Assembly: GCF_004000945.1 (NCBI RefSeq)
Contig: NZ_BIMF01000010.1
Location: 62,001-126,000, forward strand
Direction: 5' to 3'
From: Paenibacillus lautus NBRC 15380
GTDB lineage: Bacteria; Bacillota; Bacilli; Paenibacillales; Paenibacillaceae
Length of the DNA stretch: 64,000 nucleotides
Within the stretch, counting starts at the first letter, position 1. The number at the start of each line of letters is the position of its first letter. Positions 50,085 through 56,551 of the stretch are shown in pieces. The translations under genes were made by a program, and so were the position numbers. The notes beneath the pieces are model-generated. The model was given only the letters and a program-made list of their open reading frames with translations. It did not search any database and was not told the origin of the DNA.

Positions 50085-50492
50085 TTAATCCCCCTGAATC
50101 GGATCCAACAGCTCGTACCCCTCAAAGGTAAATGAAGTTTCCTCCTGCACTTCTTCACCGGCCGTCCAGTTAGCCAGCTGGATTTTGTCCGGCATACAGC
50201 GGATCAGGCGAACGCGCTCATGGCCGTAGGATTCGGGATCATCCAACTTGGAGATGATATCGAATTTGGTGAAGCCGCGGGAAATCATATCGGAAGTGAC
50301 CTTGTAACCGCTCATCGTGCCGGTTCCTTTTTTGCTGCCGTTTTTGTGTACTGTCCAGTCGTTACCGACCAGCTTTAGCTCGCGCTTCTCCAATTCCACG
50401 CTGGCTTCCAGCTTGTTAATGTGCGTCTGCCAAACCCCGTCAATATATGCCTGGCCGTATGTCCCCATAATGACTCTTGAAGCATCCAACAT
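50085..50492 (-). CDS. Tail tube protein (XkdM-like), module A
   Basis: The 135-aa tube subunit has SRVIMGTYGQAYIDGVWQTH, NKLEASVELEKRELKLVGND, KGTGTMSGYKVTSDMISRGF and EETSFTFEGYELLDPIQGD. It should polymerise inside the sheath. Compared with module B it lacks a short N-terminal extension and has a different central loop. The start is ATG at 50492 with AGGAGGAAC. Confidence 0.9.
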   Translation of the reverse strand: MLDASRVIMGTYGQAYIDGVWQTHINKLEASVELEKRELKLVGNDWTVHKNGSKKGTGTMSGYKVTSDMISRGFTKFDIISKLDDPESYGHERVRLIRCMPDKIQLANWTAGEEVQEETSFTFEGYELLDPIQGD

Positions 50493-50529
50493 GTTAAGTT
50501 CCTCCTCGATTTCGATAAGTTTTTTCTTG

Positions 50530-50546
50530 AAAAAGCCCTCTCCGGG
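50530..50546 (-). terminator. Weak terminator-like hairpin between sheath and tube, module A
   Basis: On the minus strand GCCC-GGAGA-GGGC is followed by TTTTTC. The 4-bp stem is short, so at most partial termination is expected. It lies in the 96-bp gap between the sheath and tube genes. Confidence 0.35.
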
Positions 50547-50588
50547 CAGTCCGTCTCATCTTAAATACGCTGATCGACGAACTCGTTA

Positions 50589-52055
50589 TTATTGCACGTA
50601 AAACGTACCGAACAGCTGCTCCATCACATCGGTCAGCTTCACGTTCCACTGCAGGAAGACCTGGTCCGGCTCCGGCGTGTTCACGGCGGAATCGCCGTAG
50701 TAGGCCGGATCGAGAATGACGTCATAGCCGTCCGGCTCGATGACATTGCTCAGCGACAACGAAGCGAGATATTCCTTCACGGCGCCGATCAGCGCCAGAC
50801 GGCCTTCCTCCGTGTTGTTCACCTTACCGATGTAGGTCTGTTCCGCGGCCAGCTGCAAATCCGCATGGATCGCATCCATCACGCGGATGGAACGGATTTT
50901 TTTCCAGGCATTGTTTTGGCCTTCCGCCGGATTTACCAACGTGTTGATGCCGCGCAGCGCCTTTACCTGGCGACCGTCGTAGAACAGGACGAACACGCCA
51001 TTGCGTACAGCCTGCTCCTGCTCGGATCGGGTCCAGCGGCGAGTCACATCTTCGAATGGCGTTACCGCGTATGTAGCGGATTGGTTCAAGCGTTGACCCG
51101 CAATAAGCCCGGCCACATAAGCAGCCGTCTGGGCAGAACTGTAGTTCACGCCGGACAGACGCACGCCCGTACCTACATTGATAATCCCTTCATGGTTCAA
51201 TGCAAGCGAGCGGGCTGCCGCCAGTTTGGCTGCATCCTTGGAGGTATCGTCCGCTACGCTTCCCCCGAATACGGCCATCACGCCGCGTCCTTCTTGACGA
51301 AGACGCTTCACCCAGGCCGCAAAGCTCTGCAGCAGAGCCATATCTGCAGCATAGTCCAGGGCAAGCACATTGAATTCCTGGCCTTCGACCGCATCCTGCA
51401 TCTCGATATAATCAGCATTCGTCAGGCCGCCGTTGCCGCTTTTGCCTCCGGACAGCACAGCTCCATTCACATCAGCAGGAACGCCGGCCGCTTCCAATGC
51501 GGTAGCCGTTACCCAGAGGTTCTCATCGTCTTCATTGATCTGCGCCGCAATCGACGCTGCTGTCCCGTCCAGGCTTGTATAAGTACCAAGCAGTTTGGCG
51601 CCTTCATAGAGGCGAAGCTCGCGTGCTGTCGGGTCGATCAGCGACGGCTGCACGGTTACGGAGAAGCCATTGCCCCGACTGCCCGGATATTTGGCCTGCA
51701 GCTTCAGTACATCGGAAGGCGTGGCTTCCGCATTTTGCAGCGTTACGCTAGACGCTGCCGCCGTGTTATCTGCCAGGCGATAAGCCAGCAGCTTCTTCGG
51801 CCCGCCAAGCAAGGCCAGGTAAAGCGTTTCGTAAGCCGTAGCCCCATCCTGGCTATCCGCAGAATACATTTCGGAAATCGCGAACTCGCTTCCGATTTCC
51901 ACGAACTCGCGCACCGGTCCCCAATTGGCTTTAACCGGCACGACGACCGTACCGCGGGATCCGCCCTGAACAGCCGACGCGGCGGCCGCCTTGAAATTCA
52001 TATACAAACCCGGAAGTACCGGTTTATTTGCGCTTTCCCATGTTCCACCTGCCAT
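50589..52055 (-). CDS. Tail sheath protein (XkdK-like), module A (488 aa)
   Basis: The contractile sheath subunit. The N-terminus MAGGTWESANKPVLPGLYMN matches the family; VSGGKSGN-type loops (LSGGKSGNGGLTNADYIEMQ), the AWVKRLRQEGRGVMAVFGGS block, RWTRSEQEQAVRNGVFVLFY and the C-terminal IRVMDAIHADLQLAAEQTYI and NNTEEGRLALIGAVKEYLAS core are present. It aligns with the module B sheath only in the N- and C-terminal core. The 3-bp distance to the small gene upstream indicates coupling. Confidence 0.93.
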   Translation of the reverse strand: MAGGTWESANKPVLPGLYMNFKAAAASAVQGGSRGTVVVPVKANWGPVREFVEIGSEFAISEMYSADSQDGATAYETLYLALLGGPKKLLAYRLADNTAAASSVTLQNAEATPSDVLKLQAKYPGSRGNGFSVTVQPSLIDPTARELRLYEGAKLLGTYTSLDGTAASIAAQINEDDENLWVTATALEAAGVPADVNGAVLSGGKSGNGGLTNADYIEMQDAVEGQEFNVLALDYAADMALLQSFAAWVKRLRQEGRGVMAVFGGSVADDTSKDAAKLAAARSLALNHEGIINVGTGVRLSGVNYSSAQTAAYVAGLIAGQRLNQSATYAVTPFEDVTRRWTRSEQEQAVRNGVFVLFYDGRQVKALRGINTLVNPAEGQNNAWKKIRSIRVMDAIHADLQLAAEQTYIGKVNNTEEGRLALIGAVKEYLASLSLSNVIEPDGYDVILDPAYYGDSAVNTPEPDQVFLQWNVKLTDVMEQLFGTFYVQ

Positions 52056-52057
52056 GA

Positions 52058-52267
52058 TTAGTCCACCTTCGCTTTCATAAATTGTTGGATTCTTTCTTTA
52101 ACTTCGGTTACCGTGAACAGCTCTCCGTCTGCCCCATACATAGCACCTGCGAGCACCTCCGCCCGAACCTCGAACAGTTCCTTGGCGTGTGTTTCGAGTT
52201 CATCGAGCGCATATCGCGGAGCGCTGATACTGCGAGCTTCAGTCTTGAGTGTTTTTTTCACAGCCAT
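52058..52267 (-). CDS. YqzN/YkzM-like small protein, module A (69 aa)
   Basis: ATG at 52267 follows GAGGTGG at 8 nt. The protein has a basic N-terminus (AVKKTLKTEARSISAPRYAL) and a helical part with VRAEVLAGAMYGADGELFTV followed by VKERIQQFMKAKVD. It occupies the place directly before the sheath gene, as the 57-aa protein does in module B, and both share the pattern of a short helix, a TVTEVKE/TVQQAKE segment and a final FxxKxV. Function unknown. Confidence 0.7.
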   Translation of the reverse strand: MAVKKTLKTEARSISAPRYALDELETHAKELFEVRAEVLAGAMYGADGELFTVTEVKERIQQFMKAKVD

Positions 52268-52277
52268 TGTGACCACC

Positions 52278-53117
52278 TCACTTTAAAATTGGATGAATGT
52301 TAACGCGCCTGATCAAAGCGGCTTCCTCCGGTGAACGCATCTTCCGCTGCGCCAGGGTCAGCTTCAGCTGCCCGTCCAGAATGGGATCGGCCTGCATATC
52401 GGAGGTAATCTCCGCAACGGATAAATAGCGGCGATCCTGTGAATCCAGCATCAGCTGGACCTGGGTACCAAGCTCCTCCACCAGCCTTGCAGCGGTGAGC
52501 TGCTCGTCCGCGGAATGAAGAGCGGCAATATGCCCGGTAAAGGTTTTGCGAACTTCGAACATCGAGGCTCCCGCCATCTTGGTCTGGCAGCCCGTCATCC
52601 GCCATAGGACGGCATGATCCTCCCGCCCCGCCGGCCATGCCGTATGATAGGTGCGCCAAGGATTGCCCAGTACTTCTCCTGTCCAGGCTGTCAGTGTATG
52701 CAGCCATTCGTCGGGTTGTCCGGTGGAACCGGCCCCGGATGCCTGAGGCACATAGACGCCGAATCGCATGATCCGAACCATTTTGCCTGAAACAGAATCG
52801 AACTTGTCGGCTTCCGGCACACCCAAATAATGAAGCTTGAATGCTTTCCCATCGGCTCCGATAACCCGCTTTCGATGAAGTCCCGGGATTAGAAGTTCCG
52901 CCCAGCGATCCAACTGATGCAATTCGGAACGATCTGCATACAGCTTCAATCGCACCACCTGCCGGTACCCTGCCCATGAGGATTTCCAAACGTCCTCTCC
53001 CAGCGTAATGACACCATAAAAAGGCTCGCTTACCCCATCCGGCGGATGTATGTCATATATTTGGCCTTCAAGCTCCGGAACGATATCTAGAACGGCCTGC
53101 TTGACCGCCCCTCTCAT
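52278..53117 (-). CDS. Double-length tail terminator-like protein, module A (279 aa)
   Basis: It is the first structural gene of the operon. The N-terminal half (about 1-140) has VKQAVLDIVPELEGQIYDIH, EPFYGVITLGEDVWKSSWAG and YRQVVRLKLYADRSELHQLD, similar to DUF3168-type tail terminators. The C-terminal half (about 145-279) has KMAGASMFEVRKTFTGHIAA and ADPILDGQLKLTLAQRKM, and resembles the 145-aa protein of module B. It may thus be a fusion of two related domains. ATG at 53117 overlaps the TGA of the small leader ORF (ATGA). The functional call rests on position and pattern. Confidence 0.55.
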   Translation of the reverse strand: MRGAVKQAVLDIVPELEGQIYDIHPPDGVSEPFYGVITLGEDVWKSSWAGYRQVVRLKLYADRSELHQLDRWAELLIPGLHRKRVIGADGKAFKLHYLGVPEADKFDSVSGKMVRIMRFGVYVPQASGAGSTGQPDEWLHTLTAWTGEVLGNPWRTYHTAWPAGREDHAVLWRMTGCQTKMAGASMFEVRKTFTGHIAALHSADEQLTAARLVEELGTQVQLMLDSQDRRYLSVAEITSDMQADPILDGQLKLTLAQRKMRSPEEAALIRRVNIHPILK

Positions 53118-53194
53118 TCCGCAGATGGCCGAGTGACTTCCGGTCGGTGATGGGATAGCCAGCTTCTTACGACGGTCACATGCTTGAACAACAC
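53114..53194 (-). CDS. Possible 26-aa leader peptide at the head of the tail operon
   Basis: GTG at 53194 lies behind AAAGGAGGGGGCC, the best ribosome binding site of the region, and opens a 26-codon frame (VLFKHVTVVRSWLSHHRP...). Its TGA (53114-53116) overlaps the ATG of the 279-aa gene. Translational coupling is likely if the frame is used. No family recognised. Confidence 0.45.
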   Translation of the reverse strand: MLFKHVTVVRSWLSHHRPEVTRPSAE

Positions 53195-53506
53195 GGCCCC
53201 CTCCTTTCTTTTCATATAGGGATCGGAAATGAAGAAATCAAAGCCTAAAGCCGCAGCAAAAAACCGGTCCTTCTTAAGGCCGGCTCACATCTACACTGTG
53301 TGTGTTCGGTATGCTCTGTTTAACTTCATTTCCGATAATACAATCTTACACCCCTAAATCGGATGCGCTGACGTCTTATGGGACGGATAATGTGGAACTT
53401 TAAGTGGAATGTCGGCGGAAAATAGTACAAACCTATGTTCGTATATTTGATTATATACCAGTTCTCTTGGGTCTCTTCCTCAACAACGCTGCCCTCCATT
53501 TGAAAC
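53195..53506 (-). promoter_or_regulatory. Late leader/promoter region of the tail operon
   Basis: No gene is supported. On the minus strand a TATAAT (53450-53455) preceded by TGGTA lacks a good -35, as expected for an activator-dependent promoter. Downstream, a 13-bp perfect inverted repeat (ATCGGAAATGAAG at 53222-53234 and its complement at 53324-53336) encloses a terminator at 53258-53283. ArpU dependence is inferred. Confidence 0.4.
53258..53283 (-). terminator. Terminator inside the tail operon leader
   Basis: On the minus strand CCGGCCTT pairs with AAGGACCGG (one bulged A), followed by six T residues. It would stop transcripts before the tail genes unless bypassed. It lies between the arms of the 13-bp inverted repeat. 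Confidence 0.65.
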
Positions 53507-53548
53507 AAAAAAAACCGGAGGGCCTCCATTCTGAGGTCCTCCGGTTTT
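53507..53548. terminator. Strong terminator after the arpU-like gene
   Basis: A 12-bp stem (53515-53526 with 53533-53544, one G-T pair) is followed on the minus strand by eight T residues. It separates the regulator transcript from the tail operon and can act on the opposite strand too. Confidence 0.85.
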
Positions 53549-53585
53549 GGCTCGATTTGATGATCCATGCTCGCTCGGCGCTTAT

Positions 53586-54062
53586 TCAGCTCATTTTGCT
53601 CTTTGCGGCTTTCTCCAACTCCTGCAGCTTCAACAGCCCCCTGTCTGCTAGAGCCAGTGCCAGTTTGTAGAAGGCCCGCGTGCGGATTTTGGTATACGTA
53701 TCCTTGCTGACCGGCGGCTCAAGGATATGGTTGTACACTTTGTAATCGAATACGTCGTCCTGTTTCATGTACCGTTCCCGAATCAGCGTCTGCTCCCGCT
53801 CGCCAAGCCGTTCTACGATTGACTCGATCGTCTCGCAATACTGCTTCCTGGCCGCAGGCATATCTACATTATATATAGCAACCGTTGCTGTTTGGTCCGA
53901 GGTTACGTTGGTCGGTCCGTGAAATCGTTCCGTGTAGGATGCGGTCACGCTCGTTTCCCTGACTTCGAATGTAATGGTTTTATAGATACGATATTTCTCG
54001 AATATCGCTTCAACAGCACTTTGGGTCTTTCTGCGATCCAATTCCGGTAAAAATGGATTCAT
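53586..54062 (-). CDS. ArpU-family late gene regulator (158 aa)
   Basis: ArpU/RinA-like proteins are sigma-like phage regulators that switch on packaging, tail and lysis genes. The N-terminal part (MNPFLPELDRRKTQSAVEAI) and central strand region lead to a sigma-70 region-4-like C-terminal domain (about 85-150): IESIVERLGEREQTLIRERY, VYNHILEPPVSKDTYTKIRT, RAFYKLALALADRGLLKL. This gives the recognition helix (PPVSKDTYTKIR). The start is ATG at 54062 with AAAGGGGAG. It is transcribed from a promoter at 54166-54195, next to repressor operators, and is separated from the tail operon by a strong terminator. It is the natural candidate activator of both tail modules. Confidence 0.8.
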   Translation of the reverse strand: MNPFLPELDRRKTQSAVEAIFEKYRIYKTITFEVRETSVTASYTERFHGPTNVTSDQTATVAIYNVDMPAARKQYCETIESIVERLGEREQTLIRERYMKQDDVFDYKVYNHILEPPVSKDTYTKIRTRAFYKLALALADRGLLKLQELEKAAKSKMS

Positions 54063-54104
54063 TAGGAAACACTCCCCTTTGGATTGTCATTGTCGAGGTT
54101 TGAT

Positions 54105-54118
54105 TTGCCATTTGGCAG
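54105..54118. promoter_or_regulatory. Operator S1 (TTGCC-N4-GGCAG)
   Basis: TTGCCATTTGGCAG is a near-perfect 14-bp dyad in the 5' untranslated part of the arpU-like gene. It shares half-sites and spacing with S2 and S3, so it is probably bound by the Xre repressor encoded at 54361. Confidence 0.6.
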
Positions 54119-54165
54119 AAGGTTGTCTCATCTCACGTGTTCGTATTTTGTTCGTATTTTTCATT

Positions 54166-54195
54166 AATATACCACTATTTGGAGACCGGCGTAAA
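54166..54195 (-). promoter_or_regulatory. Predicted promoter of the arpU-like gene
   Basis: TTTACG (54190-54195) and TATATT (54166-54171) are spaced 18 bp on the minus strand. Directly downstream lies an 11-bp tandem repeat (GTTCGTATTTT at 54139-54149 and 54150-54160). Confidence 0.55.
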
Positions 54196-54248
54196 CCTTC
54201 AAAATGGGCGAACTATTCACGGGAATATGGGTCATATCTTTCATATCC

Positions 54249-54262
54249 TTGCCTTTTGGCAA
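54249..54262. promoter_or_regulatory. Operator S2 (TTGCC-N4-GGCAA)
   Basis: TTGCCTTTTGGCAA has perfect TTGCC/GGCAA arms. Its centre is 31 bp, about three helical turns, from the centre of S3, which favours cooperative binding of repressor dimers. Confidence 0.65.
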
Positions 54263-54279
54263 TGATACTCTCTTTTATT

Positions 54280-54315
54280 TTACCTGTTGGCAAAGGAAGG
54301 GGTTGTGTTTATACT
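54280..54315 (+). promoter_or_regulatory. Xre promoter with overlapping operator S3
   Basis: TTGGCA (54287-54292) and TATACT (54310-54315) are spaced 17 bp, 45 bp upstream of the repressor start. Operator S3 (TTACCTGTTGGCAA, 54280-54293) overlaps the -35 hexamer. Repressor bound there would block its own transcription. Confidence 0.65.
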
Positions 54316-54360
54316 ATAAATAGATGTTTCAGATGGACTATGGTGAGGAGTGGCCGGAAC

Positions 54361-54780
54361 GTGGAACGCATATTTGGATCATACTTGAAAGAGATGAGGG
54401 AGAACAAAGGCTGGAGCATCAATCAGCTGGCCCAAGCCGCCGACATCAGCGGATCGCAAATCTCCCGGATCGAGAATGGGCTGCGGGGCATACCCAAGCC
54501 GCAAACGCTTCGTAAAATGGCGGAGGCACTCGAAATTCCCTATGAAGAGCTGATGAATAAAGCAGGTTATCTGCAGCAGGATGCTGCCAAGCACGAAGAT
54601 ATCTCGGCTCCCGCTTGGGCAACCTCCAGGGATAAACGGGATTTCAAGAAAATGCTTGAGGATGACGGTGAGCTCATGTTTGACGGCGTCCCTCTGAACG
54701 AGGAGGACAAGCAGCGCATCAAGGACGTCCTGACCGGACTGTTCTGGGAAGCCAAGCAGATGAACAAGCGCAAGAAATAA
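54361..54780 (+). CDS. Xre-family repressor of the tailocin locus (139 aa)
   Basis: The N-terminal HTH (about 5-62) contains LKEMRENKGWSINQLAQAAD, ISGSQISRIENGLRGIPKPQ and TLRKMAEALEIPYEELMNKA. The C-terminal half is charged and helical (MLEDDGELMFDGVPLNEEDK). GTG at 54361 was chosen because GAGGAG lies 10 nt upstream; frames reaching back to 54079 cross the promoter and operators. Its gene is divergent from arpU, followed by an ImmA-type protease gene, and preceded by operator S3. This is the layout of ImmR/ImmA switches as in ICEBs1 and of PBSX-like repressors. It is expected to hold arpU, and hence the tail operon, off. Confidence 0.88.
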   Translation: MERIFGSYLKEMRENKGWSINQLAQAADISGSQISRIENGLRGIPKPQTLRKMAEALEIPYEELMNKAGYLQQDAAKHEDISAPAWATSRDKRDFKKMLEDDGELMFDGVPLNEEDKQRIKDVLTGLFWEAKQMNKRKK

Positions 54781-54849
54781 ATCTACATGTAAGGAGATAC
54801 ATACCGATTACAACGATTCAACCAAAACCAATATTGCAGGTGAACCGGC

Positions 54850-55275
54850 ATGGATGATTTTTTACAACCCTTAATCCGTCAGCTGATCAAAAAACATCAT
54901 ACCAACTGCCCTTTTGAAATTGCGACTTCCTTGGGCATACATATTCGATTTGCAGATTTAGGCCAAACGACCAAAGGGCTGTATTTCCGTAAACTAAGGC
55001 GGAGATTCATCGTCATCCACAATCAGCTGCCACCGCCATGGCAGCGCTTCGTATGCGCGCATGAGCTCGGGCATGACCGTCTCCATAAGGGAATCAGCCG
55101 CTTTTTTCTGGAGGAGCATTCCTATTTCAGTCCGGGCAAACTGGAGCGGCAAGCGAACCGCTTTGCCATTGCCCTATTGACGGCGGATCTGGCTCCCGGA
55201 CCGGGTGAGTCCTTACATGAGTTCTATCTACGAGCTGGCATTCCACAAGAAATGCTATATTTTTTTAGATTTTAA
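54850..55275 (+). CDS. ImmA/IrrE-family metallopeptidase (141 aa)
   Basis: The Zn-metalloprotease motif HELGH (in FVCAHELGHDRLHKG, about residues 70-85) and the downstream Glu-containing segment (KLERQANRFAIALL) define the family. ImmA proteins cleave their cognate Xre repressor when an inducing signal arrives. The gene follows the repressor by 69 bp on the same strand, so the pair should be co-expressed. The start is ATG at 54850 with AGGTG. Directly after its stop codon lies a LexA box with a predicted antisense promoter. Confidence 0.92.
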   Translation: MDDFLQPLIRQLIKKHHTNCPFEIATSLGIHIRFADLGQTTKGLYFRKLRRRFIVIHNQLPPPWQRFVCAHELGHDRLHKGISRFFLEEHSYFSPGKLERQANRFAIALLTADLAPGPGESLHEFYLRAGIPQEMLYFFRF

Positions 55276-55276
55276 A

Positions 55277-55290
55277 CGAACATACGTTCT
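55277..55290. promoter_or_regulatory. LexA (SOS) box
   Basis: CGAACATACGTTCT matches the Bacillus LexA consensus CGAACATATGTTCG at 12 of 14 positions, with correct CGAAC-N4-GTTC spacing. It covers the predicted start site of the minus-strand promoter at 55294-55321. Confidence 0.7.
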
Positions 55291-55293
55291 CTA

Positions 55294-55321
55294 TTTATAG
55301 TGAAAGATGCCCGCCTGTTAA
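55294..55321 (-). promoter_or_regulatory. Predicted SOS-controlled promoter antisense to immA/xre
   Basis: TTAACA (55316-55321) and TATAAA (55294-55299) are spaced 16 bp on the minus strand; the start site would fall near 55287, inside the LexA box. Transcripts would run antisense through immA and xre toward arpU. No other minus-strand gene lies directly downstream. Confidence 0.5.
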
Positions 55322-55345
55322 CTCCCTCTTACGACCAATAAGAAC

Positions 55346-55378
55346 AACCCGCTCTTGACATGACGTCAACAGCGGGTT
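55346..55378. terminator. Hairpin between convergent immA and methyltransferase genes
   Basis: AACCCGCT pairs with AGCGGGTT, and inside it TTGAC pairs with GTCAA, giving 13 bp with one symmetric mismatch. Flanking T runs are weak. Its place between convergent genes suggests bidirectional termination. Confidence 0.6.
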
Positions 55379-55470
55379 GATGTGGGAGCCTCTTTTGGAG
55401 AAGAGTTTATATAATGGTTAGGCTGCAGGGACCGAGGGGATGTTCTTTGGTTTTGTCCGCCATCCTCCGA

Positions 55471-56202
55471 TCAAAGCGGCTCAAAGATGGCTACCTGCCG
55501 TTTGCCCACCTTCACATGCTGAATCCTTTTAAACCGGTCATGCTTTAATTTTTGCCCTTTATCGGATATGACGGCAACCACGGAACAGGCAGGATCCAGG
55601 ATGGAATGAATGCCGTTAAAGAAATCCTCCACCGGCTCATCACTTCCGCCACCCCAGCTAACCAGATCCCCATAAGGGAGATCAGTCATGACGATATGGG
55701 TTCCCTTGCAGGATGCCAGGCTTTCCTCCGGTTGGGTGATATCGGCTTGAAAACAAACCGCCTCTTCCAAACGGGACGACCTTAGGAGCTCCCTCAATCG
55801 GCCAGCGCTTTGCAGCGCATCCTGGTGGGACGGCTTATGATACAACGCCAACAGCTCTTTTAGCTGTTCCGTGCGTTGTTCCAGCCCCTCTTCACGGAGC
55901 AGCGACAGGTTCTTCCCGGCTATGCCGAGCACCTCCGCGTTAATGTCGGAGCCGATGACGCGATGAAGGCGCTGCCCATGCAGCAGCCCAACCACCGTTA
56001 ACAGATACGCCCCGCCGCAGCAGGGATCGAACAAGGTATACGGTCCCTGTACCCCTTTTTGCTCCAATAGTCGAAAGCACCGCTGGGCAATCTCGCTGGC
56101 TAGTCTGACAGGAAACGAAGTCGTTCCCTGCGCATTATATAGAACCCGGCCGCTTGCAAAATCCTCGTAGCTGCGCTGGGCTGATTCATAGATATATTCC
56201 AT
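55471..56202 (-). CDS. AviRa-like 23S rRNA methyltransferase
   Basis: The 243-aa SAM-dependent methyltransferase follows the AviRa pattern: RSYEDFASGRVLYNAQGTTS, FPVRLASEIAQRCFRLLEQK, the SAM motif FDPCCGGAYLLTVVGLLHGQ, HRVIGSDINAEVLGIAGKNL, and the catalytic-region motif MTDLPYGDLVSWGG. AviRa methylates a guanine in helix 91 of 23S rRNA and gives avilamycin (orthosomycin) resistance. Whether this homologue does so is untested. ATG at 56202 was chosen because GGAAGGA lies about 9 nt upstream; ATG at 56220 has no such site. It stands alone between two terminators. Confidence 0.8.
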   Translation of the reverse strand: MEYIYESAQRSYEDFASGRVLYNAQGTTSFPVRLASEIAQRCFRLLEQKGVQGPYTLFDPCCGGAYLLTVVGLLHGQRLHRVIGSDINAEVLGIAGKNLSLLREEGLEQRTEQLKELLALYHKPSHQDALQSAGRLRELLRSSRLEEAVCFQADITQPEESLASCKGTHIVMTDLPYGDLVSWGGGSDEPVEDFFNGIHSILDPACSVVAVISDKGQKLKHDRFKRIQHVKVGKRQVAIFEPL

Positions 56203-56373
56203 TCGAATGATTCCTTCCATCCGGCTAAAGCCTGAGTAATTTCAAGTAATCCAAATACAGATTAACATCCCTGCGCCTTATATCAAAATCCGCATGCTAT
56301 ACGAAGCAGCCGATGAAGTGGAATTCGCATAGAAAAGCTCCAAACCCTCTCTCGATCAGACCATAAAAAGCCC

Positions 56374-56400
56374 CTGAACGCAGGGCTTGTATGCTATAAT
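56374..56400 (+). promoter_or_regulatory. Predicted toxin promoter (extended -10)
   Basis: TGCTATAAT (56392-56400) is an extended -10 element; CTGAAC (56374-56379) lies 15 bp upstream as a weak -35. The start site lies about 60 nt before the toxin start codon. Confidence 0.55.
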
Positions 56401-56467
56401 TTGGGAAGTACAATATATCGGCTAATAAGGGCGGTCGGCTAATCTCCCCAGGATGGGAGGTGATGCC

Positions 56468-56551
56468 ATGGAAGTGTACCAAACATTGACGCTAATGATT
56501 TCATTCGCGACGCTGGTTGTGTTAATACTTTCGTTCCATAAAAAGAAATAG
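56468..56551 (+). CDS. Putative holin-like type I toxin (27 aa)
   Basis: The peptide has a short polar start, one membrane helix (LTLMISFATLVVLILSF) and a basic end (HKKK). This is the pattern of the holin-like toxins of Firmicutes type I toxin-antitoxin systems. A strong ribosome binding site (GGGAGGTG) lies 5 nt upstream of ATG 56468. A convergent promoter and a shared terminator downstream fit an antisense RNA antitoxin. Confidence 0.7.
   Translation: MEVYQTLTLMISFATLVVLILSFHKKK

Noticed and set aside
50592..52061. A 489-codon plus-strand frame opposite the module A sheath gene
   Set aside because: It mirrors the sheath gene on the other strand almost end to end, has no ribosome binding site, and its product shows no recognisable domain. 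The sheath frame is well supported.
27594..53117. An extracellular contractile injection system with toxin payload
   Set aside because: There is no AAA+ ATPase or effector gene in the cluster, while phage-type chaperones, holin and endolysin are present, which fits a tailocin better.
27594..55275. A complete prophage
   Set aside because: No integrase, terminase, portal, capsid or replication genes are present, and ordinary chromosomal genes flank the locus on both sides.
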